From positions 463,476,693-463,540,692 of the forward strand of contig OX336392.1 of NCBI GenBank assembly GCA_946902985.2: DNA of 64,000 nucleotides. The letters run 5' to 3'. Made by a program: the position numbers and the translations under genes. The stretch's first letter is position 1; every line of letters starts with the position of its first letter. Shown here in pieces: positions 21,872 to 32,299 of this stretch. The notes under the pieces are model-generated. The model ran no database searches and was not told the origin of the DNA. It worked only from the letters and a program-made list of their open reading frames with translations. Source of the DNA: Meconema thalassinum (lineage: Eukaryota > Arthropoda > Insecta > Orthoptera > Tettigoniidae).

Positions 21872-22215
21872 TGCACAATTTTGCGCAGTTCCTTTATTAT
21901 TATTATTATGATATCGATCACGTGAGGCATTGCACAGACCAAGGATCATGTAATACGGGGCGCGCACTGGTCGGTGGGTTGGCGGGATCCGGGTCTCGAG
22001 CGCGGTTTGTGGAGGAAGCCGGTGGAAACCATGCTCCGCTGGTCTATTTATTTAACTTCGCATCTGACAGTGTTTGTGACATTATGATGTATTTAATCCA
22101 AATCCACTTTCGTGCGCAATTATACTATTATTAATAATAAATCAAACTTCATATTAACAGAGATCAAATCTCCTTGGGAACTTTCACTTAAAAATCTTCT
22201 ATGCGGTTTGAATCT

Positions 22216-22320
22216 AACTTCTACATGCTCCACTCGGGCGCTAATGTCGCATGTATCCATACATGATATCGTTCACTTCTACCTGTTCCACTCCAGCGCT
22301 AATGTCGCATGTATCCATAC
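22216..22320. repeat. Tandem duplication of about 57 bp
   Basis: Two adjacent copies share gcgctaatgtcgcatg and tatccataca and both start cttctac, with a few substitutions. No gene was found in the surrounding 21872-22560 stretch. Confidence 0.8.
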
Positions 22321-22562
22321 AATAAGCAGAACGGGATTCTGTTAAAACTTCCCAAAGAATGGATTACATTGAGACTGAAATGCTCATGCACAATCAGCAG
22401 CCATTTTGCTAATGACACTGTCTTGTCAACATCTCTTTGAATGACAACAAATATTGTATACGAAAGACAACTAATTTCACGAAGATGCCGCTACATTCGA
22501 ATGTTGGAACCGCCATTTTGTATTGTGTATCCGATCTTTCAATTATATAGTCTTTGGTCTCA

Positions 22563-22700
22563 CCAGGGGCCCGTTCCACGAATTAACTGTGCAACTTTTC
22601 GCTTTGCACTTTTCAATTCTTGCAAAGTGCAAAGTATTTCTGTTCCACCATGATCTATGTATTACTTTTCAATTTCTTTGCAAAGTGAAAAGTCTTTGCG
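22563..22700. repeat. Candidate Harbinger-type terminal region
   Basis: The sequence starts ggggcccgttccacgaa, which resembles PIF/Harbinger or ISL2EU termini. A perfect 11-bp inverted repeat, ctttgcacttt / aaagtgcaaag, follows close by. It lies just outside a minus-strand Harbinger transposase fragment (22868-23320). No matching right end was found. Confidence 0.4.
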
Positions 22701-22867
22701 TAGGAATGATCCGATCATGTTTATTCCATGAACAAACTCTATAATACTCCATGATTTAATGCTTTATTTTTCGTGGTGAACTTGAGGACTTTAGTAACAG
22801 TTCTGCAAATAGTTGATTTTGATGTCCCATACATTGCTGTTTTACCGTGCTGGGCACCATTTCCTAA

Positions 22868-23320
22868 CTAATGTAAGCATATAAGAATTTGTTCTTTTTT
22901 GGAAAGAGATCGACTTCTTTTTGTTGCAGGTTTCAATAAATGGCCAATTATTTCAAGAATATAGTCAGTTTGTATTCGGGTATTACGATAACACCCAATA
23001 AATTCCGTCGAAGTGAGGTTATGAAAATTCATCCTGTCTTTGTACGTCCTCTTGTTGGATTCTTCATCACTATCCTCACTTGATGATAATAAAATCTCTC
23101 GTCGTAACATATTTATAACACTAAACCATATTCTGTGCCAAGAAACTAGTTTGGAGACTTGTTCATTAACAGCTGAAAAGGGAATCGTCTCTTTGCAAAG
23201 ATTTCTGAAAACTTTTCGCTTCATTCCTTTGCACTTTGCATTTCTACACCAATGGAGGAACATAGCACATTCGATCATTGCCAAACCAGGAAAGTCATTA
23301 CAGTCGCCACAGATCTGCAA
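22868..23320 (-). pseudogene. PIF/Harbinger (HARBI1-like) transposase N-terminal part
   Basis: The minus-strand frame includes EFIGCYRNTRIQTDYILEII followed by SRSLSKKEQILICLH, matching the N-terminal region of HARBI1-like transposases just before the first catalytic aspartate block. It ends there with a stop. The DDE core is absent, so it is a truncated, inactive gene. It is oriented opposite to the two-exon gene at 24874-32009, an arrangement common in Harbinger elements, which carry a transposase and a Myb-like protein. Confidence 0.75.
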
Positions 23321-23340
23321 AAGGTTGCTTGTCTCATGAT

Positions 23341-24478
23341 TTGAATTTGAATATCATGTATGCATTGTTTAGAGAAAAGCATCCTGAAATGAACACACGT
23401 ATAGAGATATTTTCCACTCAGAATTCAATCTACGGTTTGGTCTACCCAGAGCTGATACCTGCGTGTACTGTGATAGGTTGTACGTGGAAATGATATCAGC
23501 ACAGACGGATGAAAAGAGGAAAGCTATTGAAGTTCAAAGTAAGTTACATCATACTAAAGCTGAGATAGCATACAAAGCAATGACTGCAGATGGAGAAAAG
23601 CCAAACAAAATTCTACATATGTCGTCTTGATTACGGATCTACAGCAAGTGCTTTTCTGTCCTGTGTTATCCCACTCATCTGTTTTCTATCAAAGGCAGTA
23701 TGCTTGTTATAATCAAGCCATTCATAATGCTGGCACAAATGAAGCAACAATGTGTTTTTGGCATGAAAGTGTGGCCAAACGAGGTTCAGCCGAAATTTCT
23801 TCATGTATATTAAAGTATATCACTTCAAACTATCAGCCCCTAGCCCCAGGAGAAGAAAGGACTCTTGTACTTCGGTCTGACAGATGTGTTGGCCAAAATA
23901 ATAACTGGCGTATGCTGTCACTTTGTCAGTATATCATTACACTCCGATTGTTTACAACAGTGAATCAGAAGTTCCTAGTGCCGGGTGGTAGTTTTGTTCC
24001 GTGTGACCGGGACTTTGCTCTGATTGAGCGTCAAAAAAAGAATTTTACTGTTTATGTTCCTCAAGACTGGATTGCAGTTATAGCTTCAGCAAGGCAAACA
24101 AAACCTTTTCTGGTATATGATATGCAGCCTGAGGACTTCAAAGACCTGAAAGATCTAGAAAATTCTCTTAGGAGAGATCCTGACTTTAAAATAACAACTT
24201 CACATTGGATTCAGATATCAGCAGACGATGCAGGAACAGTTCGTGTGAGACTCAGCCACAATCTATTGCAGCCTTGGTACCAGTATTCAATCATGAAGAA
24301 ATGTAAAGGTGTTCGCAATACATAATGTAGGCCCTATTGTGTAGCGCTGAATGCAATCCCTCTTCTTTATTCTCAACAGTTACCAATACGGCAGAAAAGT
24401 GGAAAGATTTACAAGATATGTGCCGGTATATTCCACAGGAATTCAGACAGTTTTATGAAGACCTAAAGGCGGACTAAG
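23341..24478 (+). pseudogene. DUF7869-type protein remnant
   Basis: The 5' part ([15 protein letters not shown], then by frameshift [11 protein letters not shown]) matches the Cys-pair region that precedes this domain in many insect proteins. The main open frame (23627-24325) has DLQQVLFCPVLS, FWHESVAKRGSAEISSC, LRSDRCVGQNNNWRM, VPCDRDFALIERQ and VPQDW, the core family motifs. The end (RYIPQEFRQFYEDLKAD, stop at 24478) lies in yet another frame. At least three breaks are present. The family is multi-copy in insects and of unproven function. The spaced D/E motifs would fit an RNase H-fold nuclease or transposase (inference). Confidence 0.7.
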
Positions 24479-24873
24479 TATAAAACGAGTCATTATGGAA
24501 CTATTAATCGTGACATTAATTTATACACACCCCATATTGGCTCTCGTGTGTACTGAGAATTACAAATACTGTCATCTATGTATCATTGTTGGTTACAACC
24601 TTGTACGTCTGAATAGGGTTACAACCTTGTTCTGTGTTCTGACAGAATATTTCCCATTTTTTTCTATTTTCAATGCACCTTAATTGTTTAAAGTTCTACT
24701 AAAGTGTATAATATGATCAATGCACATATTTTATGGACATTGTGGGTTTATAATATAAAAAATATGGACAATATCTGTTATTTCTCTCTACTGTAAAATT
24801 TCACTTTTGTGGGTTACAACCTTGTTCTGGACGGGTATTCAATTGTAGTACCAACCGTTTTAAAGTTTTTATC
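24479..24873. other. AT-rich spacer upstream of the two-exon gene
   Basis: Contains the phrase gggttacaaccttgttctg three times in slightly different forms (about 24591, 24618 and 24809). No gene seen. It could include the promoter of the following gene. Confidence 0.4.
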
Positions 24874-25098
24874 ATGGGAAAGAAAGATAATTTCAAGAAG
24901 CTGGCTGTGCTAGAAATTGTCAAGGAGAAACTGGACATTCTTTTTGGCAACTTTAAAAATAACCTATGTCACAATGAAAAGCGATCCCCGTGGACTGAAG
25001 TCCTTAAGAAAGCTCAGTCTTTGCAGTTAGCTGGAGCCGAAAAATCTTGGACGTACGTGAGGGACAATCTTTTTGGATTATGGAAATGCCGTGCTCTG
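24874..25098 (+). CDS. Myb/SANT-like DNA-binding protein, exon 1
   Basis: The ATG at 24874 opens 75 codons up to a consensus donor, CTG|GTAAGT, at 25098/25099. The protein runs MGKKDNFKKLAVLEIVKEKL, then SPWTEVLKKAQSL, SWTYVRDNLFGLWKCRAL. The spaced tryptophans and basic residues match the trihelix/Myb-like domain of PIF/Harbinger accessory proteins, which bind transposon ends with the transposase. The exon ends in phase 0 and joins exon 2 (31557) without breaking the frame, giving 225 residues. No stop or frameshift was seen. Assignment to Harbinger rests on family resemblance and on the nearby transposase fragment. A host-domesticated gene is the alternative. Confidence 0.7.
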
Positions 25099-25194
25099 GT
25101 AAGTAGATATTTAAGTTTCCATTAAATTATTTAATTGAGGATATACCGGTATCACTTAAATCAATTTACATTACCTCACATGTCGATACAGCAT

Positions 25195-25390
25195 TGTTAA
25201 TATTTGAAAGAAAAATAGCACAGTAGCGCCACCTGGCGAAATAGACATGCACAATAAAGAAGAAAACAAAAGACGAGTCAGTGCAAAGTCTGTGCGTGTT
25301 CGCGTGACATGTGACAAGCATCTCAAAAGATGATTTGTATTTTGTATTTATTTCTCACTTGATAAATAAAGATTTACATTAAAACTAACA
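25195..25390 (+). repeat. copia 5' LTR
   Basis: 196 bp, bounded TG...CA and preceded by agcat. It has AATAAA near 25366 and is followed by the primer-binding-like ggttatggaccc. Confidence 0.9.
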
Positions 25391-25499
25391 GGTTATGGAC
25401 CCAGGCCACGTGTAAATGGTATTATCTCGTGAGTTAATCCGAAGCTGAGCACCTGTGGAACACGTGCTGTATTTTTTGTGAATTAAGGATAACCTCAAA

Positions 25500-27423
25500 A
25501 TGGCAACCGGCAGTGACTACAAAGTTCAAGTGGATAAACTTCAAGGACGTGAAGACTGGGCTAAGTGGAAATGGCATGTGTTGATGGTTTTGCGGTCGTA
25601 TGAACTGGAAAATATTGTTGATGGTTCGAAAAAGTGTCCTGTGTTGCCGGCAGATGCAACTGCTCAACAAAAAGCGGCATATAAGCAGTGGTTGAATGAA
25701 GACGCGAAAGCGGCCAGTTTGCTAGCAGGTGCGCTAGGAAAATCTGTTGCCGAGCTCGTGTTGACGTCCACCAATGCCAGTGAAATTTGGACAAAATTGA
25801 TGATGATGATGATGATGATGATAATTGTTGTTTTAAGGGGCCTAACATCTAGGTTATCGGCCCCTGATGGTTTGGGTGATCGTGAAGATGAAAATGAAAA
25901 GCGAACTTAAAAATAAAACTAACTACTAATCTACATACTAGAAGAAGAAATGGAAAACTAAAGGAGAATAAGGCAAATAAAGGTCAGGAGGAAAAGAAAT
26001 GCCCTCAACCCTCGAAGAAGGCGGATTGAGGGACTTGGAAGGAAGGAGAGCCATGAATGGCAGATAGGAAAGTGAAAGAGGAGAGGGTCCGCCCCAAAGG
26101 TAAGGGACAAAAAGGGAAAACGGACCCAGCTCAGGAATCCCTCGGGGTCGCCAACTCCCGAACTCACCAGCCGTGAGCCCCTGAGGGTGTAGCATTATCT
26201 AGGGTGCACCAAACTGGTGGGGCTACACACACCCGGCCTCCTTGAGGGCCTTAAGCAGAAGGCAGGAGATAACATGAAACGAAAAAGAAGGCTGACCCCT
26301 CGCAGAAGGAGGGTATCAGAAAAGAGGAGACAAGGGCCAATTAAGGCGGGAAAGGAAGTGACTCCCTAGGCCTCGGATACCCTAATACCGTCGGGGTCGG
26401 AAGAGAACAAGAGTTGACCAAGTGAGGTCGACAGGAAAGAAGACAGAGAGGAGCCCGGCACAAGTAAGTGGAAGCAATGCTGGACTCAGCTGGGGCCCCG
26501 TGGTCGCCAACCCACGCCCACTAGATGTGAGCCCCTGGGGGGGGGGGACAAAATTGAGCGCACGGTTCGAACGAAGCAGTACGCAGCGACTGAACATGTT
26601 GATCGAGTCATTCTTCCGAGTTACACGTGACGACAAGGAGGACATCAGCACCCATGTCGCGAAGTTACAGAAGCTTTATCAGGATCTGAACGACGAACTC
26701 CAAAAGCACAACGAAAACACGTTATCTGAAAGGATTTTGAACGGTCGAATTTCACCCACGCTGGGAAAATAATATGATAATTTCAAGGATGTGTGGGACA
26801 CGATTCCGACGGAAAATCAAACTGTGAACTTGTTGATTGAAAAATTGTGCACGATTGAACTGCGTGACCAAGGAAACGTGGAATCGACTGCGTTTGTGGT
26901 ACGTAGTACTCCCAAGAAGCATTTCCACTATGGCAGTGGCAAAGGCAGCGCTGATGACAAGTCGAAGAAAAATGTTCAACGAGTAAAGCAGAAGTTTCCA
27001 TGTTTCAAATGTAAGGAACTGGGCCATTGGGCAAGTGAATGTCCAGTGAAGAAGAAAGAGGGTGACACTAGAAACAAAAATAAGGAAAACAATGCTTCGT
27101 TTCTGACACATGCTATGAGTGCGTTAGACGGCGACTTGGTTCAAGCCGACGAGTGGTACTGCGACAGTGGCGCCACAAATCACATCACCGCGAACAAACA
27201 GTATTTTACAACATACGTCAAGTTTGCTGCTCCAGAGAAGATTTTGCTAGGAAAACGAGGTGTGAGCATGCTAGCTCACGGCAAAGGAACTGTAAACTTT
27301 CAAGTGCGGCTGAACAACGCTTGGTTGAGTGCAGAAGATGACATCTTAGAGGCTGAAAAGTGTTCAATAGTTCATCTTGTTTATTTTTTATTTTTCTTGT
27401 ATTTGATTTTTCTTTGGAGGAAG
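25500..27423 (+). pseudogene. copia gag-protease polyprotein fragment
   Basis: The ATG at 25500 begins gag (KLQGREDWAKWKWHVLMVLR, the copia gag start). Family-A copy A4 splits the frame at 25800. After it the frame resumes with SFFRVTRDDKEDISTHVAKL, then a TAA at 26770-26772 interrupts, and the zinc knuckle CFKCKELGHWASEC follows. The protease active site WYCDSGATNHIT ends the recognisable part. The sequence then runs straight into a polypurine-like ggaggaag and the 3' LTR, so integrase, RT and RNase H are lost. Such deletion copies could be mobilised in trans only. Confidence 0.88.
25801..26545 (-). mobile_element. Family-A retroposon, copy A4
   Basis: 745 bp with a 12-bp perfect duplication ggacaaaattga (25789-25800 and 26546-26557) in copia gag. 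It has a GAT tail of about seven units on the left. The right (sense 5') end has a lengthened run of G, ten or more, where other copies have four or five. Confidence 0.9.
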
Positions 27424-27482
27424 TGTTAATATTTGAAAGAAAAATAGCACAGTAGCGCCACCTGGCGAAATAGACATGTACA
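27424..27482 (+). repeat. copia 3' LTR, left portion
   Basis: Matches the first 59 bp of the 5' LTR, then is interrupted by a LINE. The rest resumes at about 31314. Confidence 0.88.
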
Positions 27483-27675
27483 AGTCCAACCCCTCCTCCA
27501 CGTGGTGGGAGACGGGCAACGGCATGAAGTAGGGGATTGCCTGTAGGGGTGAAGTACAGTGGGGACTTTGTGTGCTCCGGGACCGCTACGGTAGCTGTGA
27601 AGGCTCTATGGGAACCCTGAAAAGTGACGGCTGACGGGGCTCTGGTGAAGCTACGATAGGCCTAGCAAGCCAGTA

Positions 27676-28694
27676 GTGGATATCATATTTGCTTTCAAAC
27701 CAGGAACAGGCCTCGGAAAGGACGGATGCAAACGACGACGACCCGGATATGCTAATGGACTACGAGTTGGGGCATTAAACATACAGACACTGACAGGAAA
27801 AGTGGAGGAGATTGTAGATGTGATGGAGAGAAGAAAACTGGATGTACTGGGCTTGGCAGAAACAAGATGGAAAGGAGAAGGTCGCAGAGAACTGAGGAAA
27901 GGGTACCGGTTGTACTGGAGTGGAAACAGTGAAGGAAGGAGCAGCGGAGTAGGAGTAGTTGTGAGAGATGGAATGAAGGAAGAGGTAAAGGGAATAAGTG
28001 ACAGGATCATGAAGATCAGAGTAAATGTAAAGGGAAGAAGCCTGGAGATAGCCCAGGTGTATGCCCCTCAAGTTGGATGTACAGCTCAAGAGAAGGAAGA
28101 CTTTGAGGAGGAGCTACAACAGCAGTTGAATGGGCAGAGCATCATTGTCATGGGAGATTTGAATGCACATGTAGGAAGTGAAAGGCAAGGATATGAAAAT
28201 GTATTGGGAGCAGAAGGATGGGGTAGCAGGAATGAAGAAGGGAGAAAGTTGCTGGATTTTTGCAAGAGAAACGGTTTAGTGGTAGGCAACTCCTGGTTCC
28301 GGAAGAAAGAAAGCCACAAGGTAACGTGGTACAGCAGTGATTTAACAAATAAATCTTTGGTAGATTACATGCTGTACGACTGGGAAATGAAGAGAAGTGT
28401 CAGAGATATAAAGGTAATACCATCAGAGGCCTTAGATAGCGACCACAGAATACTTGTAATGAACTTGGGAGTTGTTAAGGATAGCAAGAGGACAGAGTAC
28501 CAGGAAAGGAGAATCAAAGTATGGAAACTCAAGGAAAAGGAAGTCAAGGAAGAATTCCAGAAGATAATAAGGGAAAGGATGCCAACAGACAATCCTAAAA
28601 CAGGGGAAGAGGAATGGAAGCAATTCAAAAACACAATAGTGGAAGCTGTAGTGGCAGTATGTGGAAGAACAAGCAACAGAAAGAGGTGTAAAGA
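27676..28694 (+). pseudogene. LINE endonuclease domain (5' part of interrupted ORF)
   Basis: The frame is open after a TAG at about 27673. It contains LRVGALNIQTLTGKVEEI, VLGLAETRWKGEGRR, IVMGDLNAHVG and SLVDYMLYD, ending in SDHRILVMN, the motifs of an apurinic-type endonuclease (catalytic ET, GDLN and SDH). The first in-frame ATG is well inside, at the DVMERRK region, so the true start is unclear. It continues through KRCK into the GAT repeats of A5, which extend it artificially with a run of D codons. The function would be nicking target DNA for target-primed reverse transcription. Confidence 0.88.
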
Positions 28695-29358
28695 TGATGA
28701 TGATGATGATGATAATTGTTGTTTTAAGGGGCCTAACATCTAGGTTATCGGCCCCTGATGGTTTGGGTGATCGTGAAGATGAAAATGAAAAGCGAACTTA
28801 AAACTAAAACTAACTACTAACCTACATACTAGAAGAAGAAATGGAAAATTAAAGGAGAATAGGGCAAATAAAAGGACAGAAGGAAAAGAAATGCCCTCAA
28901 CCCTCGGAGAAGGCGGATTGAGGGACTTGGAAGGAAGGAGAGCCATGAAAGGCATATAGGAAAGTGAAAGAGGAGAGGGTCCGCCCCAAAGGTAAGGGAC
29001 AAAAGGGGAAAACGGACCCAGCTCAGGAATCCCTCGGGGTCGCCAACTCCCGAACTCACCAGCCGTGAGCCCCTGAGGGTGTAGCATTATCTAGGGTGCA
29101 CCAGAAGTGGTGGGGCTACATACACCCTGCTTCCTTAAGGGCCTAGAGAACTAGGCAGGAGGTAAAATGAAGAGAAAAAGAAGGCTGACCCCTCGCAGAA
29201 GGAGGGTATCAGAAAAGATGAGACAAGGGCCAATTAAGGCGGGAAAGGAAGAGACTCCCTAGGCCTCGGATACCCTAATACCGTCGGGGTCCGAAGAGAA
29301 CAAGAGTTGACCAAGTGAGGTCGACAGGAAAGAAGACAGAGAGGAGGCCGGCACAAGT
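28695..29358 (-). mobile_element. Family-A retroposon, copy A5 (5'-truncated)
   Basis: 664 bp with a 14-bp perfect duplication aagaggtgtaaaga (28681-28694 and 29359-29372). It ends on the right at gccggcacaagt and lacks the last 75 or so bp present in full copies, while the left GAT tail is complete. Loss of only the right side identifies that side as the 5' end of a retroposon whose sense strand is minus. Confidence 0.9.
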
Positions 29359-29372
29359 AAGAGGTGTAAAGA

Positions 29373-31305
29373 GACACCATGGTGGAATGAGAGAGTAAAA
29401 GAAGCTGTGGGAAGGAAGAACAAGGCTTTCAGAGTGTGGTTCCAGGAAAGAACTGATCTGACAAGGGAAGATTATAAGATAAAGAAGAAAGAAGCAAACA
29501 AGATTGTCGCAGAGGAGAGGAAGAAGTGGATGGTAAAGTGGACAGAGATGATGGAGGAAGACAGCAGAGGAAATAAGAAAGTACTTTATGGGATGGTCAA
29601 AAGTAAGAGAAGAGGTCTGCGAGAGGATGTGGTAATGATGGACAAAAGCGGAAATGAGGTACACAACAAAGAGGCACTCAAGACAGTGTGGAAAGAGTAC
29701 TTTGAGGATTTGCTGAATCCAAATGGTCATAAGGAGGAAGACAATGTATTGGAAGATGGAGAAGACAACACAGGAATGGAAAAGGACCTGACTTGGAGAG
29801 AACTTGAAATGGCTATAGACAAGATGAAAGGAGGAAGGGCACCAGGTGTGGATGAAGTGAGTGTTGAAATGGTGAAGGCAGCAGGGGAGGTTGGGAAACA
29901 GTGGCTGTACCGTGTGATGAGGGTGATATGGAAGGAGAAAAAGACCCCAGAAGATTGGAAGAAAGGATTAATTGTCCCAATATTTAAGAAAGGAAGCAGA
30001 AAGGAGTGCAGAAATTACAGGGGAGTCACACTCATACCTCACTGTGCCAAGAGATATGAAAAGATATTAGAAAGTAGAATACGAGCCAAAGTGGAGAGAA
30101 AATTGAGAGAGGAGCAGTATGGATTCAGACCTGGGAGATCAACAGTGGATCTCATATTTTCAGTGAGACAGCTCCAGGAACACCACTATGACTTTGGAGA
30201 GGATCTGCTGATGGCCTTCCTGGACATCGAAAAGGCCTATGATAGTGTGTGTAGGGAGAAGGTTTGGAAAGCAATGGAAAACATGGGAGTGGAAAAAGAG
30301 ACTGTAGGCAGAGTGAAGGAGATGTATTGTGGAAGTGTGAGTTGTGTGAAAGTTGGAGGAGAAAGAACAGACTGGTTCAGACAAATGAGTGGCCTGAAAC
30401 AGGGTAGTGCACTGTCACCCCTTCTCTTTATTGTGGTTATGGACGAGGTAATGACACGGATAGCAGGAAAGATAGGAGAAGATAAGATGAAAGCAATGGT
30501 GTTTGCAGATGATCTCATGGTCTGGGGAAACAAGGAGGAGGAAATTCAGGAGCAACTGAAGGCTTGGGAAGAAACAGTGGGAGAGTACGGATGGAAGTTC
30601 ACCATCAGTAAATGTGAGATCCTGTTAACGACCAGGAAAAAGGACAGACCAATGAGTGGGATAACACTTGGAGGTGGACAGCTGAAGAAGGTGGAAAGTC
30701 TCAAGTACTTGGGAAGTATAGTGGAGGAAAATGGGAGAAATGACAGAGAGATTACGGAACGTGGCAGACAGGCAGAAGCATTTCTGAGAAGCATTAGGAG
30801 CTTAGTGTGGAATAAAGATGTCCCACAAAAAAGCAAGGAAGTGTTATACAGAAGCTACTATATCCCGATACTGACCTATGCTTCAGAAACGTGGACAATG
30901 AAGAAAAGAGACATAAGCAGAATACAGGCAGGTGAAATGAAGTTCCTGCGAAGTAGGATCGGAGTAACAAGAAGAGACAGGGTGAGGAATGAAAAGGTCA
31001 GGAAAATGGTGAAAGAGGAGCCCTTGCAAGGTAGGGTTGAGATATCAAGACTGAGGTGGTATGGACACTTAAAGAGAATGGATGAGAAGAAGATTCCCAA
31101 GAGGATACATGAGATGCAGATACAGAAGAAACGACCAAGGGGAAGACCAAGAGATAGATGGCTGAAAGGAGTGGAGGAATGTGTCAAGAAGAGAGGCGAG
31201 GACTGGACCAGAGTGACAGCGGAGAGATGGTGGGAAGAAAGAACTAAGTGGCGAGGCTTATGTTCCAAACAGACCCAGCCTGGGGCTGGAAACTGTACAA
31301 GATGA
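29373..31305 (+). CDS. LINE reverse transcriptase (3' part of interrupted ORF)
   Basis: Over 630 codons remain open to the TGA at 31305. The linker leads into DKMKGGRAPGVDEVSVEM, GLIVPIFKKGSRKECRNYRG, EEQYGFRPGRSTVDLIF, AFLDIEKAYDSV, LKQGSALSPLLF and the catalytic MVFADDLMVWG near residue 367 of the annotated frame. The thumb and C-terminus follow (LKYLGSIVEENG, LTYASETWTM, RLRWYGHLKRMDE). All RT motifs are present, with no stop or frameshift. Coding sense therefore looks preserved although the ORF is separated from its endonuclease by A5. Enzyme role: target-primed reverse transcription of LINE RNA. Confidence 0.9.
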
Positions 31306-31313
31306 TGATGATG

Positions 31314-31458
31314 ATGATGAATAAAGAAGAAAACAAAATACGAGTCAGTGCAAAGTCTGTGCGTGTTCGCGAGACATGTGACAAGCATCTCAAAAGATGA
31401 TTTGTATTTAGTGTTTTATTTCTCACTTGATAAATAAAGATTTGCATTGAAACTAACA
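31314..31458 (+). repeat. copia 3' LTR, right portion
   Basis: Resumes at ataaagaagaaaac and matches the 5' LTR from 25254 to 25390 with several substitutions. It ends at aaactaaca and is followed by the agcat duplication. Confidence 0.88.
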
Positions 31459-31556
31459 AGCATGTTACATGAAATTGTGATGTAGTAGTGATTGAAGAAT
31501 ATATTTAATGATTTAAACTACATATCATGTCTCAAGCATTACATTCTTGCTTTTAG

Positions 31557-32009
31557 GCAAAGAGAGAGAATGGCAAGAAGACCGGGACTGAAGGAGGGAA
31601 GGATAAGCAGTCGGATGAGGTGGATGTTGCTATCTTTGACATCCTGCAGAAAGATTCGGCCGTTCTAGACGGCTTAAATCTTTCAGAAAGCTACATGGAA
31701 GAACAAATGACCATGGTGCCGACTCCTACTGCTGAACTACCCAGAGGCGAAAACCTCGAAAACACACCGAGGAGAAAGAAAAGAAAGTTGTCAAATTCTC
31801 CACGTCCTTCCACTAACGAGACAATACTGAGACAAGAACTTCTCCGTGTGGAAAAATATCACAGAAAATTGCAAACTCTGAAGTTGGAAAGAGAATTAGG
31901 CTTACCACCTTCAGAATTTATGAGTGGCATTGTAGCTTCTGCTTCTCAAGAGATGCTACAGAGTACAGAAGATTCCTTATTGCTTACCGATTCATTTATT
32001 TCAATGTAA
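31557..32009 (+). CDS. Myb/SANT-like DNA-binding protein, exon 2
   Basis: The acceptor is a pyrimidine tract plus AG (cttgcttttag|gcaaag). The frame is phase 0 and continues exon 1: AKRENGKKTGTEGGKDKQSD, then VAIFDILQKDSAVLDGLNLS, the conserved acidic/hydrophobic block seen after the Myb-like domain in Harbinger accessory proteins. A basic segment RRKKRKLSNSP (likely nuclear localisation) and a leucine-rich helix RQELLRVEKYHRKLQTLKLE (possible coiled coil) follow, with a TAA at 32009. 150 codons. The 6.46-kb intron (25099-31556) is filled by nested elements but its splice sites are intact. Confidence 0.7.
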   Translation, partial: AKRENGKKTGTEGGKDKQSDEVDVAIFDILQKDSAVLDGLNLSESYMEEQMTMVPTPTAELPRGENLENTPRRKKRKLSNSPRPSTNETILRQELLRVEKYHRKLQTLKLERELGLPPSEFMSGIVASASQEMLQSTEDSLLLTDSFISM

Positions 32010-32038
32010 ATTACCTAGTAACACATTTATTGTACATA

Positions 32039-32299
32039 GATGATGATGATAATTGTTGTTTTAAGGGGCCTAACATCTAGGTTATCGGTCCCTAATGGTT
32101 TGGGTGATCGTGAAGATGAAAATGAAATGCAAACTTAAAACTAAAACTAACTACTAACCTACATACTAAAAGAAGAAATGGAAAAATAAAGGAGAATAAG
32201 GCAAATAAAGGACAAGAGGAAAAGAAATGCCCTCAACCCTCGAAGTATGCGGATTGAGAGACTTGGAAGGAAGGAGAGGCATGAAAGGCAGATAGGAAA
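32039..32299 (-). mobile_element. Family-A retroposon, copy A6 (strongly truncated)
   Basis: The left end and tail match other copies, and it stops at ggcagataggaaa, about 260 bp in. It is followed immediately by Helitron sequence. No target duplication was found, so the junction could be a deletion or a later rearrangement. An ORF caller fuses it with the Helitron frame. Confidence 0.8.

Larger units (their letters stand above)
27483..31313 (+). mobile_element. Nearly intact LINE (RTE-like) inside the copia LTR
   Basis: A 5' untranslated region (27483-27675) is followed by an endonuclease block, an RT block and a 3' tail of GAT repeats (about 31300-31319) after gaaactgtaca. The LTR sequence on both sides joins almost exactly, with no clear target duplication. 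The only lesion seen is family-A copy A5: the insertion plus one duplication copy is 678 bp, a multiple of three, and both sides are in the same frame. The element was probably competent until A5 landed. Clade assignment is from memory of RTE-type proteins. Confidence 0.85.
25195..31458 (+). mobile_element. Internally deleted Ty1/copia element in an intron
   Basis: The 5' LTR is 25195-25390 (tgttaatatttgaaag to aaaactaaca). The 3' LTR starts at 27424, is split by a LINE at 27483-31313 and ends at 31458. A 5-bp duplication, agcat, flanks the whole (25190-25194 and 31459-31463). The primer site ggttatggacccag follows the 5' LTR and fits copia-type half-tRNA priming. gag and protease remain, while integrase and RT are deleted. 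The LTRs differ at several positions, so it is not very recent. Confidence 0.92.

Noticed and set aside
28680..28743. Poly-aspartate tail on the LINE endonuclease
   Set aside because: It is translation of the GAT simple-repeat tail of family-A copy A5, not part of the protein.
27483..31313. Twelve- to fifteen-base target duplication for the LINE in the copia LTR
   Set aside because: The LTR halves join almost exactly (…acatgtaca / ataaagaag), with at most one or two shared bases.
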